From: Molossus alvarezi
Lineage: Eukaryota > Chordata > Mammalia > Chiroptera > Molossidae
NCBI GenBank assembly: GCA_037176705.1
Contig: CM073890.1
Coordinates: 98,694,591-98,758,590 of the forward strand
Direction: 5' to 3'
Length of the DNA: 64,000 nt
The notes beneath the pieces were generated by a model. That model was not told the DNA's origin. It did no database searches and saw only the letters and a program-made list of their open reading frames with translations. Of this stretch, positions 35,134 through 46,886 are shown in pieces; position 1 is the first letter of the stretch; each line of letters opens with the position of its first letter. The translations under genes and the position numbers were made by a program.

Positions 35134-35943
35134 TGTTACTTCAAAAAATTAAAGATTGAATTGCCCTTTGACCCAGTGATCCCACTTCTAGGAATATACC
35201 CTAAGAAGCCTGAAACACCAATCAGAAAGAATATATGCACCCCCATGTTCGTAGCAGCACTATTTACAATAGCTAAGATCTGGAAACAGCCCAAGTGACC
35301 ATCAGTAGACGAATGGATAAAAAAGCAGTGGTACATATACACAATGGAGTACTACACAGCTGTGAAAAAGAAAGATCTCTTATCCTTTGAGACTACATGG
35401 AGGGACCTGGAAAGTATTATCCTAAGTGAAAGAAGCCAAGCAGAGAAAGACAAATACCACATGATCTCACTTATATACGGAATATAATAAACATAACAGT
35501 CTGGGGAACAGGGTAGACCCAGAGACATGAAAGTAGGGTACAGACTGACAACCCTCAGAAGTGGGAGTGGTGGGGGGAGGGAAGAGATAAACCACAGAAC
35601 TTATATGCATGTATGCATAACCGATGGACACGGACAACAAAGCTGGTGACGGGGTGGGGGGGATGGAGAGGAGGGTGTCAATGGAGGAAAAAAGGAGAAA
35701 TATCTGTAACAAAAATAAATTTAAAGAAAAATTTTTTAAATAAATAATTAAAAAGTTGTAAAAAGATAAATTCTGCTAAAGGGGGAACAAAGAAAAGGCG
35801 AGTTTTAGGCAACACTGAAGACACTCCTCTTGTTTGATTAAATAAGCAACTGGGTTCTCTAAGCAAGGATCACCACCGCCAAGAAAGGAATTTCCATTGT
35901 CGTCAAACCAAGTTAGAGAACTTGTGCAACTAAGCAAACTGTG

Positions 35944-36300
35944 TGTATTAATCAGAGTTCTCCATAAAAAGAGAACCAATATATATACACAGATATACAT
36001 GAAGATACTTAATACAAAATTTCACCATAGCAGTTATAGAAGCCAAAAAAGCTCCATGATCTACCTTCTCCAAGCTAGAAGAAAGCATTTGGTGTAATTC
36101 AGGCTGAGACCAAGGCAAGGGCAGGAGAAGGTGGAAATCCCAGGGCCCCAACATCAGTGAGGGTGAATTTTTACTCAGTCTACTGATTTAAATACTAATC
36201 ACTTCCAGAAACACCGTCACAGACACCCAAAAATAATATTTTACCAGCTATTTGGACATATCTTAGCCTGTCAAGTTGGCACATAAAATTAACCATTATA
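35944..36300 (-). mobile_element. Solo MaLR-like LTR
   Basis: The plus strand starts 'tgtattaatcagagttctcc' and ends 'gcacataaaattaaccatta', the reverse complement of the LTR type seen at 21,050-21,717 and 47,430-47,846. Five-base flanks 'ctgtg' (35,939-35,943) and 'ctgta' (36,301-36,305) fit a target duplication with one change. No internal sequence follows, so this is a recombined solo LTR. Confidence 0.7.
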
Positions 36301-38034
36301 CTGTATAAACACACCCTGGCTTCAGGTTTCTTTCCCTAGTACAAAAATAGATCCAAAGAACATTAATAAATACTATGGAATATTTCTTCTGTGCTACATA
36401 CTATGATTGTTGCTGAAAAAGATAATTACAAAGGAGAAGCTAGTCCTCACCCAGTCTCATGACACTGCGTGGTAGTCTCAGCCTTTTCTTTGCTACAACA
36501 CACAATTTACATGTAAAACAACAGTTATCAGTAACATATCTCTTTATGGTCAGCGACTGCTTTGAACATTCCTTTACACTCTAAGGGTATATATCATAAT
36601 CTTTGAAAAATCATGGTATTTGCAGTGTTTTGAAAGGTCTCCTTTGAGATTCTTATGTGTTCCCTGCCAAGAATATGCTATTCCCTAGTTAAAAAGAGTA
36701 GGTTTAGTGGGACTTGGGGATTAGAAAATGGAGAAAGAAGTAGAGACCATTATCAACCTATACACAAGATTTATTAATTCTAAAGTCATAGCATAACTCA
36801 GAATTGTGGGCTACAAAGTCACCCATAAAATTTCTCATATTCTCCATAAAAGAGTATATATGGTTTTATACAAACAACTTTATTCTGTAACATGTTTATA
36901 TAAATGTGCAATGCACTGTATTCATTAACGTAAAGATCTGTTTCTTTAGATCATATTTAGATATTATAGCATGTTTTACAACTTGAAAAGCTTAAGCAAA
37001 TTTATGAAAAAATCATCCTGTTAGCCTTTCCCTATTTCTTTTAATGACTTTCATCTTATGGAGACAATTTGTATCTCTTTCTATAACTCCTCTATCAATG
37101 TTTCTGAATTGTTCAGTACAATATTTATTCCTATGCTACTTTTAGGAAGCCATTATCAACCCCTGCCCAACAGCATAAATGCTACATTTCTTTTCTTTGT
37201 CAAAGATGGAAATGAGAAAATCCTCAATATCATTCACAACTCTCTTTCTTTAGTTGTGTATAGCCTGCTTCAGATTCAAGTGCATCCACAGCCTAAAGCC
37301 TACTCTTTGCCCCACCGTTTAAGTTCTTCCTCTCATCAGCAATAGATATAGATGAATTCATGTAAGTTAAATGCCCATCTGATGCAATTCCACTGTAATT
37401 ACAAGACTTAATAGTTCCTACAGCAAAGGCATGTAGAATGTGCTAGATGCACGGAGGATAAAGCAACTAACTCTCTCATGGGGGGGAGGGGGGATTTGGA
37501 AAAGCATCACCAAAGAGATAAAATTTGGAATCTTGAAAAATATATAAAAAAGTAACAGTGAAAGATGGTGGTAGTAGATTAAATATTCTGGCAAAAACAT
37601 AAGTGAATAAAAGAGACAGAAAATAACCCAGTCTTTTCAAGAAATTATGAAAATCTGAATCATTAAAGAATAAGATACTGGTGAGCATATGTAAAGAAAT
37701 GGTTTGGGGGGATCTATGGAATACTGTCTCAGATAATGGCTAGTTTCACAGGCCTTGGGAAGGCAAAGAGCCTTTATCCTATTATCAAAAGGTAACTAAC
37801 AAGAAGACTCAAGCAAAGAGTAATATTTGGTTTTTTGCTTGCTGGCTTTAGAAACTTAATTCAAATAGCAATATGGAGTATGTAACAGGGACAGAAAAAT
37901 GAATATGAAAGTAGAAAAAAACTGAATATGTACCTCTATTAGGAGGACTTTCTTGAGCCAAGATGGGAATAAAGAAAGAGTGACAAAGTTGACACTTGGT
38001 CTTGGCAATTTGGTTGATCGCCATACACTGTGGA
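36301..38034. other. Nothing firmly recognised
   Basis: AT-rich. The part 37,430-37,870 (for example 'gggaaggcaaagagccttta') faintly recalls an ancient mammalian repeat, but I cannot name it. No exon or RNA gene seen. Confidence 0.35.
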
Positions 38035-38240
38035 GGTTAATAAAGCAGACTTTGAAACTAGACTTCCAGGGCTTCTGTCTTGTTCCACCATTGTCAGACC
38101 ATGGGGAAATTAACTCCTATAAGCCTCAGTTGCCTGTCAGTTACACAGTGTCTCTCACATAAGACCATGTTTGATATATGATGTAAAGTACTAGACACCA
38201 TTTTGGCACCCAGCAAAAAATTACTGTTAAGTTTCATTAT
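38035..38240 (+). mobile_element. MIR SINE
   Basis: Diverged MIR in plus orientation: 'gcagactttgaaactagac', 'ttccagggcttctgtcttg', 'ggggaaattaactcctataa', 'gcctcagttgcctgtc' and a terminal 'tttggcacccagc'. It follows the order of the consensus core and tail. Confidence 0.6.
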
Positions 38241-38334
38241 TGGCTCTGATACAAGAGAGAGATAAAAGGAGGGAGAAATAAAGGACCATTTTCAGGTTTC
38301 CTACCTGAGTGATGAAGTACAGTGCCTAGATACG

Positions 38335-38680
38335 TTGGGTTGCATCATTGGATGGGCTGCCTTAACAAGCTCCTCTTCCTCTTGCTTCTTGTTAGATCCA
38401 GTCTGTGAGGAGCACCTAGAAAGAACCAGAGGGAGAAAAGGGTGTCAGGGCACCTACTATCTTTTTTATTACAAATTGTCTGCTTCCACTGAAGACCCTT
38501 CAACTGCTGCCTGGCCAGTCTGCTGTTTCTAGCCCAAGTCCTGCATTGTCCTTTGTGGTTTCTCCATGCGTTAAAAATAGCCCCTCTAATAAACTCTTCT
38601 GAAATCTCCCAATCTAAGTGTGCCATTTCTGGTTCCTCCAAGACTGTAACTGACACACTGAGACTGAGGTATCCTGGGAT
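38335..38680 (+). mobile_element. Unclassified LTR-like repeat
   Basis: Words such as 'gctcctcttcctcttgcttc', 'ggagcacctagaaagaacc', AATAAA at about 38,589 and 'gtgccatttctggttcctcc' recall a common mammalian interspersed repeat with an LTR-like polyadenylation region. I cannot name the family. Ends are undefined. Confidence 0.4.
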
Positions 38681-39394
38681 CAAGACCCCCTGAGAGGAGT
38701 GTGAAAGGGGGCGACAGAAACACACTTGAATACATTGGTGGGAAGGGGAAGGATAGATCTAAAAACCTTGGCGCTGATTCTTCCCTGAGCTTAGACTGGG
38801 GAATCTTCAGCCAGTTAAAGAAACTAAATAGAGAGTATGGCACAATATCCAGTGTGAGGACTGTAAAATAACAACTAGTGGGGGAGTTGTCTATACAGGA
38901 CAGCCTGCGAGCAGCCATACCAGGTCAGTGCAGCTCCGCAGGACAGGTGCAGAAAGGGTGGGATAAAGAAGATGCCAGGCATTTGGCAAGGACAACCACA
39001 TAATTAGAAATGCTGAGAAAAAAACTCATCAAAAAAACATACCTCAAAAACATAGTGGGATAATTCACACCTCAGTGGAGACCAGCTCAGGATACGTGAT
39101 AGACAAGTGGGCCAGTCTACCCTGGAAAAGGCAGAGACTGGTGCCAAAGACCAGGTGAGTTGGGCTGGACACCAGTGAGGGTGAGTGGAGAAGAGCTATG
39201 ACCCAGATGCCCCTCTCCCAACACCAGAGGATATAAAAGCTGCCTTTTTCACCCAAATGCCCTCTTAGAAGGAGGAGGGGAGAAGAGAATCCTTCAGAGT
39301 GGGAGGAAAGGTAGATCTTAAAGATATTGATCTGTAAGCAATGAAGAACCATTGTAGAGTTGTTTGGGGGTTTTATTTGTTGTTTGAACAAAAG
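38681..39394. other. Nothing recognised
   Basis: No identifiable repeat or exon. A 'gatataaaag' TATA-like string occurs at about 39,229, without supporting context. Confidence 0.35.
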
Positions 39395-39650
39395 GGTGAG
39401 GAGAGGGAGAGGAAGGAGGAGAAGGAGGAAGAGGAGGAGGAGAAGAATAGGAAGAAGAAGAAGAAGAAGAAGAAGAAGAAGAAGAAGAAGAAGAAGAAGA
39501 AGAAGAAGAAGAAGAAGAAGAAGAGGAGAAAGGAGGAGGAGGAGGAGAGGGAGGGAAAGGGGAGGAGAAGGGGAAGGAGGAAGAGGAGGGGGACAAGAAG
39601 GAAGAAGAAGAGGAGGAAGGAGAAGAAGAAGAAGAAGAAGAAGAAGACTA
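39395..39650 (+). repeat. (GAA)n-centred polypurine tract
   Basis: Almost 250 bases of nearly pure purine on the plus strand. The core at 39,451-39,523 is an uninterrupted run of about 24 GAA triplets, flanked by GGA/GAGGA variants on both sides and a second GAA run near 39,620-39,648. Lysine/arginine- or serine-rich ORFs over it are artefacts of the repeat. It is able in principle to form triplex DNA. Confidence 0.97.
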
Positions 39651-40440
39651 AGTCAATAAGTCTGTCCTGCTGTCAATGACTTGAGACCTTGCCTAATACT
39701 GTGTTTAATACTCTGTCTAGGAACTTAATATTGAGGTTATTTCTTCCAGGTTATGCATTTGAATGTCAAATATATTCATAAAGCTATTAAAATTATGGGA
39801 TAGCTATATAGTAAATTAACAGCATTTTATGAACAAATATTTTAATCTGGGTTTAAATGTATGACTCTTTGGTGTTCATTTCTTCGCTCTCATCAAAAAG
39901 TTACAAATAGGACAGTGTCCATTTGGATTTCAGTTAATTGCACACTTGTCCATGCTCTCTACTGGCTATTTATAATAAATGAGGCAGGAAGAAAGGACAG
40001 AAGAAACTGATGAGGAAAAAAAATGAAACACTTTGGTAGCAAAATTTTATATAAAAAAATTATTTGTTTGTAACACTGAAATTTCTCTCTGTCAATAGAG
40101 CTTCATCACAAATTTTAGAACTTGGTGATTGATGTGGCTTGGTGGCCAAAAGAAATTGTGCTTAAGTTATATAAATGAGTATAGTTTGTGACAAAAGAGT
40201 GCACCTAAATATACCAAAAAATGATATAGCAATATTAATCACACAATAAATGAAAATGTCTGGTCTCGTATTTGATTTACTGGCCCATGATCTAATTTTT
40301 CTTTGAACTTAAAGAGTCAAAACTGTTTGTCCAGAGAAATGTGTGCAGGGATAGTCTAATGGGGATGCAATGTATCTATTTTAGTAAATATTCTGGAAAT
40401 GTTGTATCATTGACAAAGTCATTTATATAAAACTTATACT
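39651..40440. other. Nothing recognised
   Basis: AT-rich sequence without repeat or exon features that I can identify. Confidence 0.4.
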
Positions 40441-40672
40441 GGCCTTGGCCAGTTTTGCTCAGTGGTTAGAGTGTCAGCCTGCAGACCAAAGGGTAGCAGG
40501 TTTGATCCCCAGTCAAGGGCATGCACCTGGGTTACCATTTCGATTCCTGACCCCAATGCAGGAGGCAACCAGTACATGTGTCTCGCTCACATTGATGTTT
40601 CTCTCCCTCCCTCCCACTCTATCTGAAAATCAATAGAAAAAAAATCCGGGGGTGAGGATTAATAAAACAAAA
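40441..40672 (+). mobile_element. Ves-type SINE
   Basis: Head 'ggccagttttgctcagtgg', B box 'ggtttgatcccc', body 'ggaggcaaccagtacatgtg', CT tract, 'gaaaatcaatag' and a decayed tail hairpin ('atccgggggtgaggat'). It carries features of both SINE classes (CAATAG box and hairpin tail). Flanks 'acttatact' and 'agtttatgct' may be a diverged duplication. Confidence 0.9.
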
Positions 40673-41036
40673 CAAGTTTATGCTGAACAGGGTACCTGGT
40701 CTAGAAGACTTCTCTTTCCTGGCTGTTGCTCCCACCATAATTTTTGCACATATGTTTGAAAACTTTAGTTTCCATTGAGATATTTTCACCATTTATTGGC
40801 AGAAATTTACTTGTTTGCCCACCTGCTCAGCATCTATGCCAGCCTCTAAGGACTATAATGGGAAAGAGTCTTCAGGTCACAGAAGTGCAAATTTGCAGAA
40901 ACATAACTTACTCTGTGATTAGAAGAGAACTTTAGTAACTGTTAGAGAATTTCACCTTTAATATCCACATCGGATAATGAAATTCAAGACACAAAGTCTG
41001 GAATTTAACTTTGGTGTTTTTTTGCCCCGTTTTGTA

Positions 41037-41262
41037 AAGTATATTGTGATGACACTGGTTAACAAAATTATACAAATTTCAGGAACACAATTCTACAACA
41101 CATCATCTGTACACTGTATTGTATGTTCACCACCCCAAGTCAAGCCTCCCTCCATCACCACTTATCCACCCTAGACCCTCCTCCATCTCCTCCAATCCTC
41201 TCCCCACACTGTTGTCCATATCCATGAGTTCATTTTTCTGCCTTTTTTTCCTTTACTTTTCA
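41037..41262 (-). mobile_element. L1 3'UTR fragment, minus strand
   Basis: The plus strand shows 'gatgacactggttaacaaaa', 'ttctacaacacatcatctgt', 'acactgtattgtatgttcac' and 'caccccaagtcaagcctcc', the reverse complement of an L1 3' end like that at 4,562. It carries no coding part. Confidence 0.8.
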
Positions 41263-41770
41263 GATGTTGCTTCCAGGAGTTTCCTGCCCTTTGTCTTGAG
41301 AACAAGGGCTGAGAGTGTTATTCTGTCTACTCTAATGTTTTGCAAAAAAGATGATCACTCGGTGCCTCAGATCTAATGGAGAGCATCCCACAAACAGCCT
41401 TGTGGGTCAAGGCACTCACAACCCAACTTCCAGGAGGATAGACTACTGATAGGTCTTAGCCGAGTTTCTCTCCTGGAATCTGGGAGCCACCTAACCCAAG
41501 GTTATGTCCCTCCCCAGTGGCAGTCCACATTCAATAACTGGTTAAGGAAGAGGATTCGGGAGCGGTAAAAGGACCAGCCCTCGTGCTTTAACCGGAGAGA
41601 GCTCTAACGGGCCATATGAACTTCTTTATTGCAACTACAAGATGGTTCCACTCTCTGCCTCTGCCTAGTCCTACTTCTTTCAATGCCTTCACACCCAATT
41701 CCTGAGAGCGTTCCTCAGAGAAATTCTACGTGCAAATCTCCATCTCAAAGTCTGACCTAAAGCAGTAGAA
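41263..41770 (+). mobile_element. Possible ERVL-type LTR
   Basis: Block ending 'ttcctgagagcgttcctcag', 'gtgcaaatctccatctcaaa' and 'gtctgacc', similar to my memory of ERVL-class LTR ends. No 5' boundary or duplication was found. Confidence 0.4.
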
Positions 41771-41794
41771 GTCAGAAGCGGTCCTAAGAAGCCA

Positions 41795-41985
41795 ATTCTA
41801 AAATGGGAAATACAGTCAATAACATTGTAATAACTGTGTACAGTGCCAGGTGGGTGCTGGAAATATAAAGTATGTGATTGTCTAGCCTCTATGCTATACC
41901 CCTGAGACAAATAGAAAATAATACTGAATGTAAACTGTAATTGAAAAAAAATGTTTAAATGATAATAAAATAAAATGGGGTTTTG
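41795..41985 (+). mobile_element. L1 3'-end fragment, old
   Basis: 'atgggaaatacagtcaataa', 'cattgtaataactgtgtac', 'gccaggtgggtgctgga', 'tatgctatacccctgagac' and a terminal A-rich part match an old L1 3'UTR in plus orientation. Confidence 0.65.
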
Positions 41986-42199
41986 GAGCTGAATCTTCTG
42001 CCGATGGCCAGCAGTAAGGACCCCATCACTGGTCATAGGTGGCGTGCTAGTATACCCTAGCATACTATAGCAATGCAAGGATTAAGACTTTCACCTGGGG
42101 GAAATCTGATGGGAAAGGAGAGCACTGGCTACAGGTAACATCTCAAGCATTTGAGAGATTTGGGGAAGTAGTACAAAACGTGGGAACTAGGAAAAGAAT

Positions 42200-43250
42200 G
42201 GCCGTTGCTGAGGGCTATTCATTCATTGAAAGAAAACAACAAAAAGATGGAGATAATTAATCACCAATTTAAGGTAACCTGTGACAGCCAGAGGGATTCC
42301 CTGGCAGCACATAAAAATCTCTGCTCTACTGTAGCTGAAAGGCAAAGAAAGCTGAGGGGTTTTTTTCCAGAACTGAGTTACAAAGTAAGCAGAACTCCAG
42401 AGACGGTTAAATTTGAAAACAGGCAATTCTGCAATGCCAAGCCCAAAACCTGGAACAGGAACATCTATATTTTTGCACTTAAATTCTTGAATACCCAGAT
42501 TCTCTTGACCCTTCCAGGCTTATTGCTCCCTGTTAAAAACCAGCATTTCCCCCCTAACTTGAAGACAATGCAGAGACCTCTGCCTTTCAATACAACACAT
42601 CTCTCTCTCTCTCAAGATCTACCCCAACCTCCTGTATGGGCCTCCAGTAACTGAAGAAGATGTCAAGAACCCATGAGGAATCCCCTACAATACCAAGACA
42701 ACCTTGCATGCTAATCATTCAACCAGCCCTTTTTTATGGAAACCTGTGACCATTTACTCAGGTAATCACACACTGGAAAAAGAGAATACCCAGGAATTTC
42801 AAGGCCATATGTATTATTCAGGAACCCAAAGTCATCCAGGACTCAACGTCCAAATGGGGGCACATGGTAATAAACAGAGTCACTAAGTCAGTTTACAATG
42901 GGTACAGCGAGGCCATGGAACAATCCAGTAATCATGTCCTCTCCCTTCATGTTGTATCAGAGTAGACATATGCGGTAGTTCACAAATCCCATCCCCTACC
43001 CCAGGTTGGTGTCTTAGACTTTGGAGATAAGAGCCCTCAGTAGGAAAGACCAAGTGTATGTCTCTGCCCATATTTTACAGTAAATTGTTAGGCTGCTGCA
43101 TGGCCTGAGGACTTGAATAGGATCACCCACTAGATAAGCCACCTAGACTAGCAAAAGTGATGACCAAGGGTAAAGGGAGCCCAAAATGGATAGAAGGAGT
43201 AAGGCAATAAATATCAGTTTTAGACTCAAAACTAGCTGCAGCATTGGTGC
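42200..43250 (+). mobile_element. Probable ERV-derived sequence, class unknown
   Basis: It contains a 149-codon ORF (42,205-42,654, start MLRAIHSLKENNKKMEI, ends WASSN), the longest frame outside L1. Downstream words ('cccatgaggaatcccctaca', 'tcactaagtcagtttacaat', 'aggctgctgcatggcctgag', 'ggcaataaatatcagtttta') look like a decayed ERVL-type 3' region. I recognise no domain in the ORF: no zinc knuckle, protease or RT motif. It could equally be non-coding. Confidence 0.35.
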
Positions 43251-43254
43251 TGTT

Positions 43255-43420
43255 TTTGATTATATATTTAAATAATATTACTTTGGGTATATTGCATTAA
43301 AGAAAATATATCATTAACTTAATTTTAACTTTTTTTTAATGTGGCTACTTGAAAATGTAAAATAACATGTGGCTCGTATTTGTGGCTTGAATTATATTTC
43401 TATTGGAAAGGTTTGCTATA
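43255..43420. mobile_element. hAT-Charlie-like non-autonomous relic
   Basis: 'ttttttaatgtggctacttg', 'gtaaaataacatgtggctcg' and a terminal 'tatatttctattgg' resemble the end of a MER-type hAT element. Only one end is clear. Confidence 0.5.
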
Positions 43421-44925
43421 TAACATCTGCATGCAACAAAGATTTCAGCTAAAACCTCTAACCAATAAGAAGCCAATAGTTACTAAATACATGTGATTTA
43501 GCCAATAGAGTAACAGCTATTTAAGTGGCCATGGTCTGCTAGGCAGAAAAGTTCATAATGCAAGCTAATGAAAATCTGAAAAAGAAAAACATCCTTCCAG
43601 CTGATTCCTTTCTCCCTCTTTATAGACCTGGCATGAAAACCACCCATGAAGCAGGAGGCTGCAGAGATCTGATTATTTCATAATTGTAACAGATCGTGAG
43701 ACTCTTTCCTAAATGCTTTGTCTAAACTCAAAATCTATACCCAGATCACTTCATCAAATAATTACCTCTGCAGCCATTGGTCCTGTTTAGATAGTAGAGA
43801 ATCCTGCAGATCTGCTTGCATGGAAGAAATGTATCTTAAAAACGAAAGCTCTACATAAAATATAGACATTGTGTTTTACAAACAAAACTTAAAATAATGC
43901 AGTAACCACAATATTCAATCACTCACTATAAAATTATCTGCTGTAATCTCCACTCTTGGTTATGGATAGCTAAATAGAAATATATAAACAAACAACATCA
44001 AAGTGCCTTTTTGGCTAACTGCCACCCTGCCACTTCTGAACTGAAGCCAATTATAATGACATCATTCTAGCTTCATGTCCTTTACTGACCTTCCTACTTA
44101 TGTTGCCAAAATGTATTAAATTTCCCCTCTACAATTTGTCTTTTTCCTTTTGTCTTTGTTTCTTTAAATAATGACTTGACATCACTTGACCTCAACCTAC
44201 AATTTTGGCTGATAATATCACTGAGCAATTCACTTACATAAATGGCCTTGTGTAATCATCTGTTGTGTCTCAGGAAAATTCATGCAAGATGAGATTGAAT
44301 TTGTATGACATGCAACTGAAGAAAATTCTTTTTAAATATTCTAAAAATCATACTTCTATCAGACAGCTAAAATGAGATATTCTATAAAGCTCTAGCAATC
44401 CAGTTTCCATGGTACTATAGTTAGAAAAATATAGAGTTGTAAATCCACTTGCCCATGTTTATTTTAGAAGTTTTTAAGTACAAGTCACCCTGCCCACTAA
44501 ATTGAAAATGGAAGTGGTAATCCATTAGCTGAGGTCTTTAAACATTATTGAAGTCTTGCATGTGTTTGAAAATCCACAAATATTAAGAAAGAATAATTAA
44601 ATAATTAAATAATTAAAACTAAATAATTAAAATAATTTCTTTGAAAGAAAATTAATCTTGTTAGAATATTAAAACAGGAGGTTATTTTTCTTTAAAAAAT
44701 ATGGCTCAGTTAATAAAGAACATTTACTGATAGGACACTCATTTAATAAACTGTGTGCTAATCTATATTATTATTTTGATTCATTATCTGTGAATTCACA
44801 CTTGCTAATTAAGTGAAGGGTCATTACAATTGTTCAAGCATGAGGTCTTTTCCTTTGTTCAAATTTTTTTTTTTAATTCTTCACTTGCACAGATATTTAA
44901 AACACCTTGACTGACCCTGCCCTTT
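43421..44925. other. AT-rich, nothing recognised
   Basis: No exon or RNA gene. An (AAATAATT)-type low-complexity run sits at 44,590-44,640. A short L2-like tail ('cttagcacagtgcctagcat') follows at 44,940-44,965. Confidence 0.4.
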
Positions 44926-45034
44926 CCTTTTTCTATCCTCAGTACTTAGCACAGTGCCTAGCATATATTTTATATTAATATATGTACTCTGAATATCTTA
45001 ATAGTGTCAACTTTACAGAGTGCTAATAGAGCAT

Positions 45035-45275
45035 AGTTGTTAAAAGCAAGGACTGTGCTGTCAAACTCCTGAGTTCAGATCCTGGTTCCCTCATTTACTA
45101 AGTGTGCGACCTTAGCCAAGTTATTTAATCTCTCCTACATTTTCTCATATGAAAAAAAAATGGATATAGTAATAGCCCTGGCATTGTAAGAGTGTCATGA
45201 GGAATAATGAGTTGATGTATATGTGAAACTTTTAGAACAGTATCTGAAAGAGCTTCAATCAACTGTAGCTTTTAT
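45035..45275 (+). mobile_element. MIR SINE
   Basis: Good order match to MIR: 'gttaaaagcaaggactgtgc', 'ctgagttcagatcctggtt', 'gcgaccttagccaagttatt', 'taatctctcc', then 'atgaggaataatgagttgat' and 'ttttagaacagtatctgaaa'. Confidence 0.8.
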
Positions 45276-45289
45276 TAAATAATAGCACT

Positions 45290-45490
45290 TATTTGTACTT
45301 TATAGGTTACAAGTTCTTTCACATACAATATTCAAAATCTCACAGCATCTTGCAACCTAGGTAAGACAAGTGCCTATTATTAGCCTGGTTTGCAGCTGAG
45401 GAAACAAAGGCCCAAGGTCACACGGTCAGAAAGGAGCAAAGCCGAGATTTGAATCCACGGTCTCTCAATCTAAATTCCAAATCTTTTCCA
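45290..45490 (-). mobile_element. MIR SINE, inverted partner
   Basis: 'gcagctgaggaaacaaaggc', 'ccaaggtcacacggtcag' and 'gagatttgaatccacggtc' are the reverse complement of the MIR core. Together with the copy just upstream it forms an inverted MIR pair separated by about 15 bp. Confidence 0.75.
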
Positions 45491-46149
45491 CTATATAAAG
45501 CTAAAAGGGATTCTCTGCATCATTTCCCTAGTAGTGTCTGAAATGTGAGTGTAGAGATTGAATAAAAATGGTAGAAATGTTGGAATTCACAACTCTCAGT
45601 AACCAAATTATGGCAGAGAACATAAACATGATGACCGATCACTTTCTTTTTCAGCGATTTGCTCTTGTGATCCTGGGTGGTTCTTGAGCATCAGTCTTGT
45701 TGAAAATCATAACATAGGTTCACATGTTCTGCTTGCCTTCAAAGTCCATAACCTAAAAAATAAATAGACTACATACGTGTGACTATGTAATGTGGAGAGG
45801 TGTTACAGAGGAGTGTCAAACAAAAGAACATACAGCACAGAGAAGAGAAATGCTGAGAAAATAGTCTAGTGCATAATAGATTACCAGAGCTAGGCAGATG
45901 CCTGGGTTTCCTTCCTCAGAGGAAATTGTCATCTGAACTAATGCATGGAAGATCAATGGGCTTGTCTTCACCATATATAAAACTGAACTGTGGATCTCCA
46001 AGACAGTTAGCAATTCCACATTGTTATTATTACAGATGTTCACATACCATTAGGGGAGTGTGAATTAGTAAAATCATTTGGGGAACAACTTGCAAAACTG
46101 ACAAACCACATACATGTTGACCCAGTAATATTACTGCATTTATATATTT

Positions 46150-46886
46150 TCATCTCTAATATTACCCTGGTCCCAGCTGCCATCATGTCTTGCCTGGATG
46201 ACGACAATAGCCTTCTGACTGACCCCTGCCCCACTCCGATCCATTCATAAGGCAACTGGAAAAATCGTCTTAAAACACAAATCAAATTAGCCCTTTACCC
46301 TCCTTAAAATCCCACAATGGTTTCCCATTACACTTGGGAGAAGATACGAATTCCTTCCATGGCTTGCAAAGCCCTAGGGATTTGCCTATGTTTCTGACTT
46401 CAGTTATACCACTTTTCTTGCACACCACGCTTTGACCACTATGACTTTTTTTCCTGTTCCTGTCTTAGGGTTTTGCACAAGTCATTTTTTCTGCCTCAAA
46501 TATGCTCTCTGCTCGGCTGTTCAGATTTCAACTTAAATGTCACCTGTTCAAAAAGGCTGCACCTGACAACACAATCTGAAGTGACTGCCTAATCAATCTC
46601 CCACACATCACTGATATTTTAATTATTTGCACAGCACTATCGTGATATGATGCTTTCTTATTAACTTATTAAATCTTTTTTTCATACACATTTTTTGAAT
46701 GTATGCTTGTATGTTGGTACATTTTTTACCATCTGAGTATTTATTTTTCCCCTTCCTCCACACACTTCAGAGAATTTAAGTTATAAAAACAGGGAGCTTG
46801 CCTGCTCTCTTCCCCAGTACATCTCCAGCATCAATAACAATGCCCCGCATATAATGGGCACTTAGTCAATAAGTATTTAATTTAGT
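46150..46886 (+). mobile_element. LINE-2 (L2) 3' portion
   Basis: Order match to L2 ORF2 C-terminal and 3'UTR: 'cccagctgccatcatgtctt', 'cctggatgacgacaatagcc', 'aaatcccacaatggtttccc', 'aacttaaatgtcacctgttc', 'cagggagcttgcctgc' and 'gggcacttagtcaataagta'. No intact frame. Confidence 0.75.

Larger units (their letters stand above)
30566..35749 (+). mobile_element. L1 with both ends but internally deleted
   Basis: About 5.2 kb. The order is a 5'UTR starting 'gaattcaaaaatggcagcag' (to about 31,390), ORF1 relic, inter-ORF spacer, ORF2 relic, then a 3'UTR with G-rich tract, 'aacttatatgcat' and 'ccgatggacacggacaacaa', and a tail. A short duplication (aaaaagttgt) is seen at 30,556-30,565 and 35,750-35,759. 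Reading frames carry stops and frameshifts and the reverse-transcriptase core is missing, so the copy cannot encode a working machinery. Codon content is A-rich as usual for L1. Confidence 0.9.

Noticed and set aside
39341..39679. ORFs encoding long lysine/glutamate, arginine or serine runs
   Set aside because: They are translations of the GAA/GGA microsatellite in different frames, not genes.
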